NCBI RefSeq assembly: GCF_023100905.1
Contig: NZ_CP064686.1
Coordinates: 5,270,001-5,334,000 of the forward strand
Direction of reading: 5' to 3'
Length of the DNA stretch: 64,000 nt
Origin: Bradyrhizobium sp. 4
GTDB taxonomy: Bacteria; Pseudomonadota; Alphaproteobacteria; Rhizobiales; Xanthobacteraceae
Shown: positions 1 through 8,395 of the stretch, in pieces
How the letters are laid out: each line of letters opens with the position of its first letter
How positions within the stretch are numbered: the stretch's first letter is position 1
Position numbers and translations under genes: made by a program
The notes under the pieces: model-generated
What the model was told of the DNA's origin: nothing
Databases searched by the model: none
Seen by the model: the letters and a program-made list of their open reading frames with translations, nothing else

Positions 1-319
1 CCAGCGGCTGCTGCTGCAAGCCGACCGCCGTGAACCCGATCGCCGTGGCCAGCACGGACACCATCATGCCGGCGCGAATCGCATGTCGCTTTTCGGCAAT
101 GGCGGTGACCTGCGGCAGCGTGGTGAAGCGCGTGATCGCGGGCAGCGCGTTGATGAGGCCGATCCAGGCCGCGTCGATGCCGATTGCCTTCAGCCAGACC
201 GGAAAGAACGGCAGATGCGTACCCGACACCGCGAACACCGCCGAATAGAACAGCGCGAGGCTGACGGCGAATCGCCGCTTCCGAGATGCTGCGATGGGGA
301 TTTGTGATTCGCCTGCCAT
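1..319 (-). CDS. MFS transporter, N-terminal part (cut by window edge)
   Basis: Translating the minus strand from the ATG at 319 gives 106 open codons running off the window. The protein starts MAGESQIPIA, has a basic stretch (RKRRF), and then a hydrophobic helix with a SGTHLPFFPVWL segment typical of the first loop of MFS_1-like (PPP/LacY-like) transporters. A second helix region follows (AWIGLINALPAITRF), with a short basic loop and a third helix. It is probably an inner-membrane secondary transporter; the substrate cannot be read from this part. It is divergent from the gene at 395, and a 13-bp palindrome lies between the two starts. Confidence 0.8.
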   Translation of the reverse strand, partial: MAGESQIPIAASRKRRFAVSLALFYSAVFAVSGTHLPFFPVWLKAIGIDAAWIGLINALPAITRFTTLPQVTAIAEKRHAIRAGMMVSVLATAIGFTAVGLQQQPL

Positions 320-354
320 CAAACCAATTGCGATTCGGCCGATATCGTGGTGAT

Positions 355-367
355 CGTTACAGTAACG
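355..367. promoter_or_regulatory. Perfect 6-1-6 palindrome, possible operator
   Basis: CGTTAC-A-GTAACG is a perfect inverted repeat in the 75-bp gap between the divergent MFS gene (start 319) and the gene starting at 395. GTTAC/GTAAC half-sites are of the kind bound by TetR-type repressors of efflux pumps. No regulator gene is adjacent in the window, so this is inferred from symmetry and position only. Confidence 0.35.
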
Positions 368-394
368 CGTACTGATTTGCGCGACGAGATTGAC

Positions 395-1777
395 ATGGCC
401 AACGAAGCATTCGCCCTCTCGCCTATGTCTGCCCGTGCGGCCGAGCCGAACGAGCAGGATTACGACGCGATCCGCGAAGCCTTCATGGAGACCGCGCGCG
501 GCCGCTGGTTCCTTGGCGAATATGCCAAGCGCAACCGCAATGCGGATACCCGCATGGTGCTCGAGGCGGTCGCGAAAATCGAAGAAACCCTTGCGGCACA
601 GCGCCAACCCGTCGTCGAGGACCGCCTGCCCGAGGCGCTGGTCGCGATCCGGCACGCGATCCGCGAAGCCGAGACGATCGCGATCGCGGCGTTCGATCCC
701 GGGGCGATCGAGGCGAGCCTCGCGCCGATCCCGCGCGGCCTGCGCATCATCAAGGAGATCTCCTGGCGCTGGCGCGAGATTGGCGCCGACGGACGAATCT
801 GCGACCTGATTGATTCGCAGCTCGCCTCCATCGAGGCGGCCTGCGCGCAGGTTTCGACCATCGACCCCCGCGCCGACCTCAAGGCCGCATTCGATCTGCT
901 CAAGGACCGGATCGACCAGACCGACGCTGACGCAACGCCGCAGGCGGCGCGCCCCTCGCCGGCTCCGGTGCAGGACGCACCCTCGCCCGCTGCGGAAGCT
1001 CCGCCTGCGGAGTCCGTGCCTGTGGCGATGGCCAGCGAAGCAGCCGTGGCTTTTACGGAGGCGCCGCAGGACATCGCAGAGGCGATCGAGCCCGAAGCAG
1101 CCGTGGAGACGGTCGACGTCGTCGCCGAGGCCTTCTCTGTTGCCGAGCAGGCGACGGACGCCGCCCTGGAGCAGGCGCCCGTCGCCGAGAGCCGGATCGC
1201 GCCTGAAGACATCGCTTTTGAAGAGCCGGCCACTGAGGCCTTCGCGGAAGTGACGGACGAATTTTCGCTCGAGGCCGCCGCCGAAGCCGAGGACGAAGCC
1301 ATCCTCGAGGCCATCGCGCTGGAGATGGCCGCGCCAGATCCGGAATTCGACGAGATCATCGAACCGGTCGAGATGGAAGCGACGGTTCCGGAGCCGGTCG
1401 TTGCGGAGGCCGCAGCGCCCATCGCAGCCGAGATACCAGAGCCCATCGCACCCGAGCCAGTCGCCGCCGCAGCGATCGTGGAGGAGCCTGTAGTGGAAGC
1501 GCCGATCGCGATGGAATCGCTGGCGCGCCTCACCAACGCCATTGCGGAAGCCGCCGCCGAAGTGATGGAGCAGTCGGCGCCGGTGATGGCCGCCACCGCG
1601 ACATTCGGCGCGGCGCAGGCCACGACGCTGCCGATGCCCTCGCCGGTTCCGGAAGCCTCGCTCGGCGCCACCATCCTCGCCAGCGGCATCCTGCAAAAAC
1701 CCCGCGCCGCCGCAAACGACCCCATGGCGCCCATCCGCCGCATGACCCAGGCTGAGAAGATCGCGTTCTTCTCGTAA
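395..1777 (+). CDS. Hypothetical Ala/Glu/Pro-rich protein
   Basis: This is a 460-residue protein from the ATG at 395. The frame is open back to a GTG at 347, but that start would lie across the 355-367 palindrome, so 395 is preferred. The first ~170 residues look folded and helical, with a conserved-looking segment around YDAIREAFMETARGRWFLGE. Residues ~190-440 are low-complexity, rich in Ala, Glu, Pro and Val, and probably disordered. The tail (MAPIRRMTQAEKIAFFS) is more ordered and may be a short conserved docking motif. There is no signal peptide or membrane segment. I do not recognise a catalytic family. The codon use matches real genes on this strand; the long antisense reading frame here is taken as a shadow. 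Confidence 0.7.
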   Translation: MANEAFALSPMSARAAEPNEQDYDAIREAFMETARGRWFLGEYAKRNRNADTRMVLEAVAKIEETLAAQRQPVVEDRLPEALVAIRHAIREAETIAIAAFDPGAIEASLAPIPRGLRIIKEISWRWREIGADGRICDLIDSQLASIEAACAQVSTIDPRADLKAAFDLLKDRIDQTDADATPQAARPSPAPVQDAPSPAAEAPPAESVPVAMASEAAVAFTEAPQDIAEAIEPEAAVETVDVVAEAFSVAEQATDAALEQAPVAESRIAPEDIAFEEPATEAFAEVTDEFSLEAAAEAEDEAILEAIALEMAAPDPEFDEIIEPVEMEATVPEPVVAEAAAPIAAEIPEPIAPEPVAAAAIVEEPVVEAPIAMESLARLTNAIAEAAAEVMEQSAPVMAATATFGAAQATTLPMPSPVPEASLGATILASGILQKPRAAANDPMAPIRRMTQAEKIAFFS

Positions 1778-1865
1778 GGGGGCAACCATCTTCTCAACCG
1801 CAGACACCCTCACCCTCTGGCGTCCCGTCGGTCCGAAAGAGCTGGAACTGATCCAGCAAACGGGC

Positions 1866-2141
1866 ATGCGCGCGTTTCCGCCGCGCTTGCCCGACCAGCC
1901 GATCTTCTATCCAGTCTTGACCGAAGACTACGCCATCAAGATCGCGCGCGACTGGAATGTGCCAGCGAGCGGCGCGGGCTTCGTGACGCGCTTTGCTGTC
2001 GAGCGCAGCTTTATCGCGAAGTACGACGTGCAGGAGGCGGGCGGCCGCTCACATCTGGAGTACTGGATTCCGGCCGAAGACATGGATGCCTTCAATGCCG
2101 CAATCGTCGGCCTGATCGAGGTCGTCCGTAGCTTCCCCTAG
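1866..2141 (+). CDS. Small conserved protein of the 'ADP-ribosylation/crystallin J1' annotation type; start unclear
   Basis: The first ATG (1866) gives 91 residues (MRAFPPRLPDQPIFYPVL...). The in-frame sequence upstream is also protein-like and matches the family as I remember it: TLWRPVGPKELELIQQTG is encoded at 1809-1865. However, no ATG, GTG or TTG exists in that stretch. A strong AAGGGGG Shine-Dalgarno-like run at 1776-1782 sits just before GCA-ACC-ATC at 1782-1790. The true start may therefore be a rare codon (ATC at 1788) or may have been lost by mutation. The gene follows the preceding stop codon closely, so coupling is possible. The family is often labelled ADP-ribosylation/crystallin J1, but its biochemical role is not established. 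Confidence 0.65.
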   Translation: MRAFPPRLPDQPIFYPVLTEDYAIKIARDWNVPASGAGFVTRFAVERSFIAKYDVQEAGGRSHLEYWIPAEDMDAFNAAIVGLIEVVRSFP

Positions 2142-2160
2142 CCGCCGCGCGCTCAGCCCA

Positions 2161-2520
2161 TCATCCGCAATTCCACACCGCACCGATCGGCGTCCGCGTC
2201 CAGCATGGCCCAAAACTGCCGCCATTGTAGCGGCCGCCGCCGAAGCCGGGCCGGCCGAAATAGCGCCACTCACCATCCCAGCCGTAATATTGCGGGACCG
2301 GATCGATGTACCAATGGCGCCGGTCGCTGGGCGACATCCGCCGCATCGCTTCCTTCTGCTTGTAGAGCGGAATGCTGTTGCTCAGCGGCTGGCGATAGCC
2401 GGGCAGGAAGCCATAGCCATGCCAGGCTTGCTTGGGACGCTTTTGGATCGAAGCAGCCGGCGCGACAGCCGGCAGCAGCGACAGGACAATAGCGACAGAT
2501 AGACACATAAGGCGCGACAT
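2161..2520 (-). CDS. Hypothetical secreted protein, ~119 aa
   Basis: The start is chosen at the ATG at 2520 because the protein then begins with a classical signal peptide: MSRLMCLSVAIVLSLLP, then AVAPAA as a likely cleavage region. The frame extends upstream to 2556, but that would bury the signal peptide. The mature part is rich in Tyr, Trp, Gly and Arg (HWYIDPVPQYYGWDGEWRYF) and ends in TPIGAVWNCG with two Cys. This is a small exported or periplasmic protein of unknown function. It faces the gene at 1866 tail to tail, with 19 bp between them. Confidence 0.65.
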   Translation of the reverse strand: MSRLMCLSVAIVLSLLPAVAPAASIQKRPKQAWHGYGFLPGYRQPLSNSIPLYKQKEAMRRMSPSDRRHWYIDPVPQYYGWDGEWRYFGRPGFGGGRYNGGSFGPCWTRTPIGAVWNCG

Positions 2521-2642
2521 GGACTGACCATAAACAGTCGGATGCCGGCAGGCCATTCAAATTCGGGTGGGCGATGTAACAAAGCCCATCCCGAAACCGA
2601 AGAGATCGAGAACGGAAATCCACCACCGAGGGTCAAGGAAAC

Positions 2643-2960
2643 ATGATTGGTGAAGTGATTGTCATTGGCGATCTGCAATTGCGTGACGGTGCCTCTGTCG
2701 ACGAACACGACCGACTCGGCGAGCGCATGTACGACATCGTCAGCCGTCTTCCCGGCTTTCTGTCGGTCAAGTCGTTCAAGGCCGAGGACGGCGAGGAGCT
2801 CACCGTGTTCCGTTTTGCCTCGGAGGAAGCGCTCGAAGCCTGGCGCACCCACCCCGAACATGTCGAGACGATGAAGCGGGGACATGCCGAGTTCTACGCC
2901 AGCGGCTTCCTGCAGATCTGCAAGGTGATCCGCGAGGTCGGACCGTTCGAGCACGCGTGA
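2643..2960 (+). CDS. Antibiotic biosynthesis monooxygenase (ABM)-fold protein
   Basis: This 105-residue protein has the ferredoxin-like ABM fold pattern. A beta strand is followed by a helix with YDIVSRLPGFLSVKSF, then ELTVFRFASEEALEAWRTHPEH, a signature of this family, and HAEFYASGFLQICKV at the end. Members are small cofactor-free monooxygenases, heme-degrading enzymes or simple dimeric binding proteins. The exact reaction cannot be inferred here. It stands alone, divergent from the secreted protein at 2520 and convergent with the RbsD/FucU gene. Confidence 0.8.
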   Translation: MIGEVIVIGDLQLRDGASVDEHDRLGERMYDIVSRLPGFLSVKSFKAEDGEELTVFRFASEEALEAWRTHPEHVETMKRGHAEFYASGFLQICKVIREVGPFEHA

Positions 2961-2990
2961 CGCAGTCTCGCATCGTTCGATCGTGCGCTT

Positions 2991-3434
2991 CTAGCTGATC
3001 ACACCCTTCCTGATCAGGAAGCATCCGTAACTGCTGCTGTCGCCGACCTGCACGACGCCAAAGCTCGCCGCCGCCGCGCGATAAAAATCCGGCCGGGAGA
3101 GTTTTCCGGGCGTGACCGGCCGGCCGGCGGCGCGTTCGATCTCGGCGAGCACCGCGCGCTGCACGTCGGGGACGCGATCGGGATCGTCGACCGGCATCAT
3201 CACGCGCACCGGATCGGGATCGAAATCGTCGAGCGGATAGACCGACATGATGGCGCGGATCGCGGTCTCCATGCTCATGCCCGGCAACTGGATCAGGCGC
3301 CGCGAGTGCGTGCTCTGCGCGATGCGTGCCGCCGGGTGATTGGCATCGACGAAAACGAGGTCGTCGCCATGGCCCATCGAAGCCAGCAGCCAGAGCAGGT
3401 CGGGCGTGAGGATCGGATCGATCGATTTCAGCAT
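2991..3434 (-). CDS. RbsD/FucU family sugar mutarotase
   Basis: Start at the ATG at 3434 (MLKSIDPILTPDLLWLLASM). The frame is open further upstream to 3587, but the family begins with this segment. The 147-residue length is typical of FucU/RbsD. The hallmark GHGDDLVFVDANHPA near residues 22-36 carries the conserved His residues. RRLIQLPGMSMETAIRAI and the C-terminal GVVQVGDSSSYGCFLIRKG also fit. The family interconverts anomers of fucose or ribose in the cytoplasm. No sugar transporter or kinase gene is adjacent, so the substrate is unknown. Confidence 0.88.
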   Translation of the reverse strand: MLKSIDPILTPDLLWLLASMGHGDDLVFVDANHPAARIAQSTHSRRLIQLPGMSMETAIRAIMSVYPLDDFDPDPVRVMMPVDDPDRVPDVQRAVLAEIERAAGRPVTPGKLSRPDFYRAAAASFGVVQVGDSSSYGCFLIRKGVIS

Positions 3435-3598
3435 GTGACGGACTTTCCTCCCATCGTGCATCCACCCCGGCGGGTTCCAAGCGTGATTCAGATCACGCAG
3501 CCTACCATGGTGATGGTGATCACGGACCTCAAACTCGAACGCGGCCAAGCTCCCCGGCAACCAATCTCGTATCGAGATCAGTGCCAAAGGAGCACGCC

Positions 3599-5407
3599 AT
3601 GTTCCGCCTAAAACCTTTCCTGATGACGGCCAGCCTGCTGGGAAGCCTGTTCGGCTTCGCCTGCGGCCCTGTTTCCGCGCAAGTCGCCCCGGTCGAGCCG
3701 GCCCCCACCGCGCTGCAAGGCCCGGAACAGCGCGTGGCGCTGGTGATCGGCAATTCGAACTACCAGAACGCGCCGCAGCTCGCCAACCCCGACAATGACG
3801 CGGAGTCCATGGCGAAATTCCTGAATTCGGCCGGGTTCGAAGTGGTCGCCGCGACCGACCTGACCCAGAACGACATGCTTCGCGTGGTGCAGGACTTCTC
3901 CGCCAAAGTGTCGGCGCGCGGTCCGAACACGGTGGCGATGGTCTACTACGCCGGTCACGGCGTGCAGCTCGCCGGCGAGAATTACCTCGTTCCCGTCGAC
4001 GCCAAGGTCTCGAGCCAAACCGAGCTCGTCAACAACTCCGTCCGCCTGGTCGACGTGATGTCGACGCTGGAGACGATCCCGAGCCGCATGCGCATCGTCA
4101 TCCTCGATGCCTGCCGCAACAACCCGTTCCCGAACGTGAATGATGCCGGCCGTGGCTTGGCCATCGTCGATGCCCCGAACGGTTCGATCGTCGGTTACTC
4201 GACCGCGCCGGGCGCGGAAGCGCAGGACGGCACCGGCGGCCACAGCCCCTACACGCAGGCCTTCCTGAACGTCGCGCGCGAGCCCAACGTGCCGATCGAG
4301 CAGCTGTTCAAGCGCGTGCGCCTCGAAGTGAACCAGACCACCAGCGGCGCGCAGATCCCGTGGGAGAGCTCGTCGCTGACGTCCGACTTCACCTTCTTCG
4401 GCGACACCGCCGTTGCCGCCAACCGCGCGCCGGTGAATGCGCCTGTGGTGCAGATGGCCTCCAACCTGCCGAGCCGCTCGACCCGCCAGGCCTATGACTA
4501 CGTGGTGTCCGAAGCCCGGCCGGAGTACTATCAGGAGTTCATCACGATGTATCCGCACGACCCGCTGTGCGATCACGTCCGCTGGCTGCTCAACAACCTG
4601 CTGCTCACGCAGGCCTGGCACAAGACGGTGCTCGCAAACTCGCCGGTCGCCTACAAGAACTTCTACGACAGCTACGGCAACACGCCCTATGCGCAGGTCG
4701 CGCTGAAGCTCCAGATGCAGCCGAAGCAGATCCCCTTGATGCAGGCGACCAAGTTCCTGGCGCCGCAGAATATCGCCCCGACCTTCAAGATCGGCAATCT
4801 CGGCCAGCCCAAATACATGCCGCTGCAGCAGGGTAATGGCGGCGCGCAAGTGAACGGCAATTTGCCGATCGTGCAGAAGTCGGGCGACAACAACGGCATC
4901 GGCAAGCTCGGCAATGGCGGCCAGATCGTCAACCTGCCGGCGGGCAACAACCAGCCGAACGGCACGCCGTCGCAGACCCCGGGCAGGATCGTGACCCTGC
5001 CCGCGCCGACCAACACCACCAACAACAATGGCGGCATCGGCAAGATCGTGACGCTGCCTGCGACCAACAAGACGCCGAACGGTACTGCTAACGGCACGAC
5101 CAATGGCACGACCAATGGCACTCCTGGCAAGATCGTGAGCATGCCGGTGAATGTCGGCAAGGGTGGCACGAGCATCGATACGAAGCCCGTCAAGGTTCAG
5201 ACGCAGAACAACCCGATCCGCATCGACAACGGCGCGAAGATCAACAACAACCCCGTGAACAAGGTGCAGGTGCAGAACAACACCCGCCCGCAGTTCAACA
5301 CGACCAACCGGATCGTCAATAATAGCGGCAGCAACAACTTCCGGCAGTCGATGAACCAGAGCCCGGGCGGTAACGGCGGCAACAACCACCGCGGCTTCAT
5401 GCACTGA
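3599..5407 (+). CDS. Secreted caspase-like (peptidase C14) protein with Asn/Gly/Thr-rich tail
   Basis: The start at the ATG at 3599 is supported by AAGGAG at 3587-3592. The protein has 602 residues. Residues 1-28 form a signal peptide (MFRLKPFLMTASLLGSL...). The caspase p20-like domain runs from RVALVIGNSNY (~residue 45). The His of YYAGHG is at ~120 and the Cys of DACRNN at ~172, so both catalytic residues are present. Residues ~300-400 form a second helical region. From ~400 the chain is low-complexity (N, G, T, Q, P), including recurring KIVTLPA/RIVTLPA motifs and an NGTT tandem repeat. It is probably a periplasmic or surface cysteine protease (orthocaspase/metacaspase-like, Arg/Lys-directed in known members). 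The substrate is unknown. A strong terminator follows. Confidence 0.88.
   Translation: MFRLKPFLMTASLLGSLFGFACGPVSAQVAPVEPAPTALQGPEQRVALVIGNSNYQNAPQLANPDNDAESMAKFLNSAGFEVVAATDLTQNDMLRVVQDFSAKVSARGPNTVAMVYYAGHGVQLAGENYLVPVDAKVSSQTELVNNSVRLVDVMSTLETIPSRMRIVILDACRNNPFPNVNDAGRGLAIVDAPNGSIVGYSTAPGAEAQDGTGGHSPYTQAFLNVAREPNVPIEQLFKRVRLEVNQTTSGAQIPWESSSLTSDFTFFGDTAVAANRAPVNAPVVQMASNLPSRSTRQAYDYVVSEARPEYYQEFITMYPHDPLCDHVRWLLNNLLLTQAWHKTVLANSPVAYKNFYDSYGNTPYAQVALKLQMQPKQIPLMQATKFLAPQNIAPTFKIGNLGQPKYMPLQQGNGGAQVNGNLPIVQKSGDNNGIGKLGNGGQIVNLPAGNNQPNGTPSQTPGRIVTLPAPTNTTNNNGGIGKIVTLPATNKTPNGTANGTTNGTTNGTPGKIVSMPVNVGKGGTSIDTKPVKVQTQNNPIRIDNGAKINNNPVNKVQVQNNTRPQFNTTNRIVNNSGSNNFRQSMNQSPGGNGGNNHRGFMH
5090..5125 (+). 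repeat. Three tandem 12-bp repeats inside the caspase gene
   Basis: Three consecutive 12-mers (5090-5101, 5102-5113, 5114-5125), of the form AAyGGCACGACC with the last copy diverged, encode NGT-TNGT-TNGT. They are a likely slippage hotspot in the disordered tail. Confidence 0.75.
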
Positions 5408-5430
5408 TCGCGGTCGGCCACACAACAAAG

Positions 5431-5460
5431 GGGCAGAGCGATGACGCTCTGCCCTTCTTC
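5431..5460 (+). terminator. Intrinsic terminator, possibly bidirectional
   Basis: A perfect 10-bp stem GGGCAGAGCG/CGCTCTGCCC (5431-5440 and 5445-5454) has an ATGA loop, followed by TTCTTC. It lies between the stop of the caspase gene and the convergent dehydratase stop, and could end both transcripts. Confidence 0.8.
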
Positions 5461-5479
5461 ATGTCAGAAGATTAGACTA

Positions 5480-6463
5480 TCAGGCCACCAGCTCCGCAAA
5501 CAGATCGGCGTCGACATTGCCGCCGGAGAGCACGATGACGACGTTCTTGCCGGCAACATCGAGTCGCCCCGCAAGCAGCGCGGCCAGGCCGACCGCTCCG
5601 CCCGGCTCCACCACGAGCTTCAGCTCGCGATAGGCAAACGCGACGGCCGCGCCGACTTCCTTGTCCGAGGCGGTGACGCCGCGCGCGAGCAGCTTGCTGT
5701 TGATCGCGAACGTCATCTCGCCGGGGATCAGGGCCATCAGCGCATCGCAGATAGTGCGGCCTGCCGGCCCGTGCGGCTCGCGATGACCTGCGGTCAGCGA
5801 CAGGCCGTGATCGTCGAAAGCCTCGGGTTCGGCGACGACGATTTGCGCCAGCGGATAGCGCGCCTTCACGGCCGTCGCGACGCCCGCGATCAGACCACCG
5901 CCGGAGGCCGGCGCCACCACGATGTCAGGGGCGAGACCAAGTGCCGCCATGTCCTCGGCGATCTCGCGGCCGGCGGTGCCTTGGCCGGCGATCACGAAGG
6001 GATCGTCATAGGGCCTGACCAGCGTTGCGCCGCGCTTCTCGGCGATGCCGCGCGAGATCGCCTCGCGGTCGTCGCGGTCGCGGTCGTACAGCACGACCTC
6101 GGCACCGTAGGATTTGGTGCGCTCGCGCTTCGACAACGGCGCATCCGCGGGCATCACGATGGTCGCCTGCATGTCGAGGATCTTGGCCGCCGCCGCCACG
6201 CCCTGGGCGTGATTGCCGGAGGAGAACGCCACCACGCCGCCGGCGCGCTTGTGCTGCGGGATCGAGGCGACCTTGTTGAAGGCACCGCGGAACTTGAACG
6301 AGCCGGTGCGCTGGAGCATCTCCGGCTTGAGATAGACCTTTGCGCCGACGCGTTCGTTGAGCACGGGAAAGGACAACAGCGGCGTGCGGACGGCGAAGGG
6401 TGCGATCACGCGCGCTGCGGCATCGATATCGGCAGGGCCGATCGGGAGGAGCTGTTCTGTCAT
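5480..6463 (-). CDS. PLP-dependent threonine/serine dehydratase
   Basis: Start at the ATG at 6463 (MTEQLLPIGP), giving 327 residues, the size of catabolic or single-domain threonine dehydratases and serine racemase-like enzymes. There is no C-terminal ACT regulatory domain, so this is not a biosynthetic long-form IlvA. The PLP lysine is in SFKFRG (K57). The cofactor-anchoring loop is SSGNHAQG (~81-88), and the phosphate-binding Gly-rich loop is PASGGGLIAG. It should deaminate L-threonine or L-serine (or L-threo-3-hydroxyaspartate) to a 2-oxo acid and ammonia in the cytoplasm. The gene stands alone. Confidence 0.9.
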   Translation of the reverse strand: MTEQLLPIGPADIDAAARVIAPFAVRTPLLSFPVLNERVGAKVYLKPEMLQRTGSFKFRGAFNKVASIPQHKRAGGVVAFSSGNHAQGVAAAAKILDMQATIVMPADAPLSKRERTKSYGAEVVLYDRDRDDREAISRGIAEKRGATLVRPYDDPFVIAGQGTAGREIAEDMAALGLAPDIVVAPASGGGLIAGVATAVKARYPLAQIVVAEPEAFDDHGLSLTAGHREPHGPAGRTICDALMALIPGEMTFAINSKLLARGVTASDKEVGAAVAFAYRELKLVVEPGGAVGLAALLAGRLDVAGKNVVIVLSGGNVDADLFAELVA

Positions 6464-6525
6464 GCCTGATGTTATCGCGGCGGATGAGGCGCGGGCAAGG
6501 CATCTCCGCGCGAGCATTCTGGCTC

Positions 6526-7569
6526 TCAGGCGACGAATCGCGCCGGCTCCGCCCCGTTCCGGCCCGGCAGCACCGCGCCGACCGCCAAAATGCTGTCGAT
6601 AAAAGCCCGGGCCGAGGCCTCCCAGGTGTAGTTGGCGGCGAATTCGACGCAATCCTGCCGGGAGATGTCCAGCGCGGCGATGCAGGCGCTGCGCAGATCG
6701 TGATCGAGCGCGCCGACCGGCGCATCGCCGATCACGTCGCGGGGCCCCTTCACCGGAAACGCCGCGACCGGCAGGCCGCTCGCCAGCGCCTCGAGCAGGA
6801 CCAGGCCGAAGGTGTCGGTTTTGCTCGGAAACACGAAGACATCGGCGGCAGCGTAAATGTCCGCCAGCTCCTCGCCGTGCTTTTCGCCGAGGAAGATCGC
6901 GTCCGGATAGGCCTGCTCCAGCGCGACACGCGCCGGACCGTCGCCGACGATCACCTTGGTGCCGGGCAGGTCGAGGTCGAGGAAGGCCTCGAGATTCTTC
7001 TCCACCGCGACCCGGCCGACCGAGAGGAACACCGGCGTCGGCAGGCAGAGATCAATCGCGCGGGGATGGAACAAATGGGTGTCGACGCCGCGAGGCCACA
7101 GCACGACATTGTCGAAGCCGCGCTCGGTCAGCTCGCAGGCAAGCGCCGGCGTTGCCGCCATCACGGCGCGGCTGGGGCTGTGGAATCGGCGCAGCGCCCG
7201 CCAGATCAGCGAGCCCGGCACCGGCACGCGGGCGCGGACATATTCGGGAAAGCGGGTGTGGAAGCTGGTCGTGAAGGGCAGCTTGCGCTGGCGGCAATAG
7301 CGGCGGACCATCAGGCCGATCGGCCCCTCCGTCGCGATGTGGATGCTGTCGGGGTGCGCCTCTTCGATCAGCTTCGCGATTCTGCCCGGCCGCGGCATGG
7401 CCAGCCGCACGTCACGATAGCTCGGCATCGCAAAGGTGCGGAACGATTGCGGCGTGAGGAACGAGAATTCGACGTCGAGGCTTTTGGCACCGTCAGCAAG
7501 TTTGGTCAGCGTCCGAACCACACCGTTGACTTGCGGGTGCCAGGCGTCGGTCGCGACCAGGATGCGCAT
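6526..7569 (-). CDS. GT4-type glycosyltransferase (probable glycolipid)
   Basis: Start at the ATG at 7569 (MRILVATDAWHPQVNGVV), which fits the family N-terminus, for 347 residues. It is a GT-B fold: the N-terminal acceptor domain has HIATEGPIG. The donor domain has VGRVAVEKNLEAFL and the EX7E-type segment FPSKTDTFGLVLLEALASG. Close relatives act on diacylglycerol or phosphatidyl acceptors (mannosyl-, glucosyl- or sulfoquinovosyl-type transfer) at the inner membrane. The metallophosphatase gene 13 bp upstream is in the same operon, supporting a role in lipid or envelope metabolism. The donor sugar is not determined. Confidence 0.85.
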   Translation of the reverse strand: MRILVATDAWHPQVNGVVRTLTKLADGAKSLDVEFSFLTPQSFRTFAMPSYRDVRLAMPRPGRIAKLIEEAHPDSIHIATEGPIGLMVRRYCRQRKLPFTTSFHTRFPEYVRARVPVPGSLIWRALRRFHSPSRAVMAATPALACELTERGFDNVVLWPRGVDTHLFHPRAIDLCLPTPVFLSVGRVAVEKNLEAFLDLDLPGTKVIVGDGPARVALEQAYPDAIFLGEKHGEELADIYAAADVFVFPSKTDTFGLVLLEALASGLPVAAFPVKGPRDVIGDAPVGALDHDLRSACIAALDISRQDCVEFAANYTWEASARAFIDSILAVGAVLPGRNGAEPARFVA

Positions 7570-7582
7570 CAGGCTGCCTTTG

Positions 7583-8395
7583 TCATGCAGCTCTGGCTGC
7601 AACCTGCGGGACCTGCGCCGGCTTCTCGGCCTGGTCCGCCCAGGTGATGATCTCGAAACGGCCGTCGTCGTGCTCGACCAGCGCCGTGCAGCTCTCGACC
7701 CAGTCGCCGCAATTCATGTAGCGGATGCCGCCCTCGTCGCGGATCACCGCGTAATGGATGTGGCCGCAGATCACGCCGTCGGCGTCGTGGCGCCGCGCCT
7801 CGGCGGCGAGCGCCTGCTCGAATGCGCCGATATAGTTGACGGCGTTCTTGACCTTCTGCTTGGCCCATTGCGACAGCGACCAATAGGGCACCTTGAACAT
7901 GCGCCGGAAGAAGTTGACGAAGCGATTGAGCTGGATCGCGAAGTCGTAGGCCTTGTCGCCGAGATGGGCGAGCCAGCGTGCGTTCTGCACCACGAGGTCG
8001 AAGATGTCGCCGTGGATGACGAGATAGCGCTTGCCGTCCGCGCCGGTGTGGACGGTGTTCTCGACCACGTCGATGCCGCCGAAATGCGTGCCGTAATAAT
8101 TGCGCAGGAACTCGTCGTGATTGCCGGGGATGTAGATGACCTTGGCGCCCTTGCGCGCCTTGCGCAAAAGCTTCTGGACGAGGTCGTTATGCGATTGCGG
8201 CCAATGCCAGCTCGATTTCAGCGCCCAGCCATCGACGATATCGCCGACGAGATAGATCGTGTCGGCATCATGGAAACGCAGGAAGTCGAGCAGAAGGTCG
8301 GCTTGTGAACCGCGGGCTCCGAGATGAACGTCGGAGATGAACAACGTGCGAAAGCGCCGCTCTGGGCTCTCGTCACTCACATCGTAACTTCCCAT
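7583..8395 (-). CDS. UDP-2,3-diacylglucosamine diphosphatase-family metallophosphoesterase
   Basis: Start at the ATG at 8395 (MGSYDVSDESPERRF). The frame continues upstream, but only across the neighbouring thiD gene. The protein has 270 residues. Metal-binding motifs are in family order: FISDVHLG (D, H), VGDIVDGW (GDxxD), PGNHDEFL (GNHD), YLVIHGDIFD and CGHIHYAV (GHxH). These define the LpxH-like calcineurin superfamily. Lipid A formation in alphaproteobacteria often uses LpxI instead, so this LpxH-like form may work on another envelope lipid. It is co-transcribed with the GT4 gene (stop at 7583, next start at 7569). Confidence 0.88.
   Translation of the reverse strand: MGSYDVSDESPERRFRTLFISDVHLGARGSQADLLLDFLRFHDADTIYLVGDIVDGWALKSSWHWPQSHNDLVQKLLRKARKGAKVIYIPGNHDEFLRNYYGTHFGGIDVVENTVHTGADGKRYLVIHGDIFDLVVQNARWLAHLGDKAYDFAIQLNRFVNFFRRMFKVPYWSLSQWAKQKVKNAVNYIGAFEQALAAEARRHDADGVICGHIHYAVIRDEGGIRYMNCGDWVESCTALVEHDDGRFEIITWADQAEKPAQVPQVAARAA

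Noticed and set aside
3608..5428. 606-codon open frame on the minus strand
   Set aside because: It is antisense to the caspase gene and is His/Val/Arg-rich without recognisable domains.
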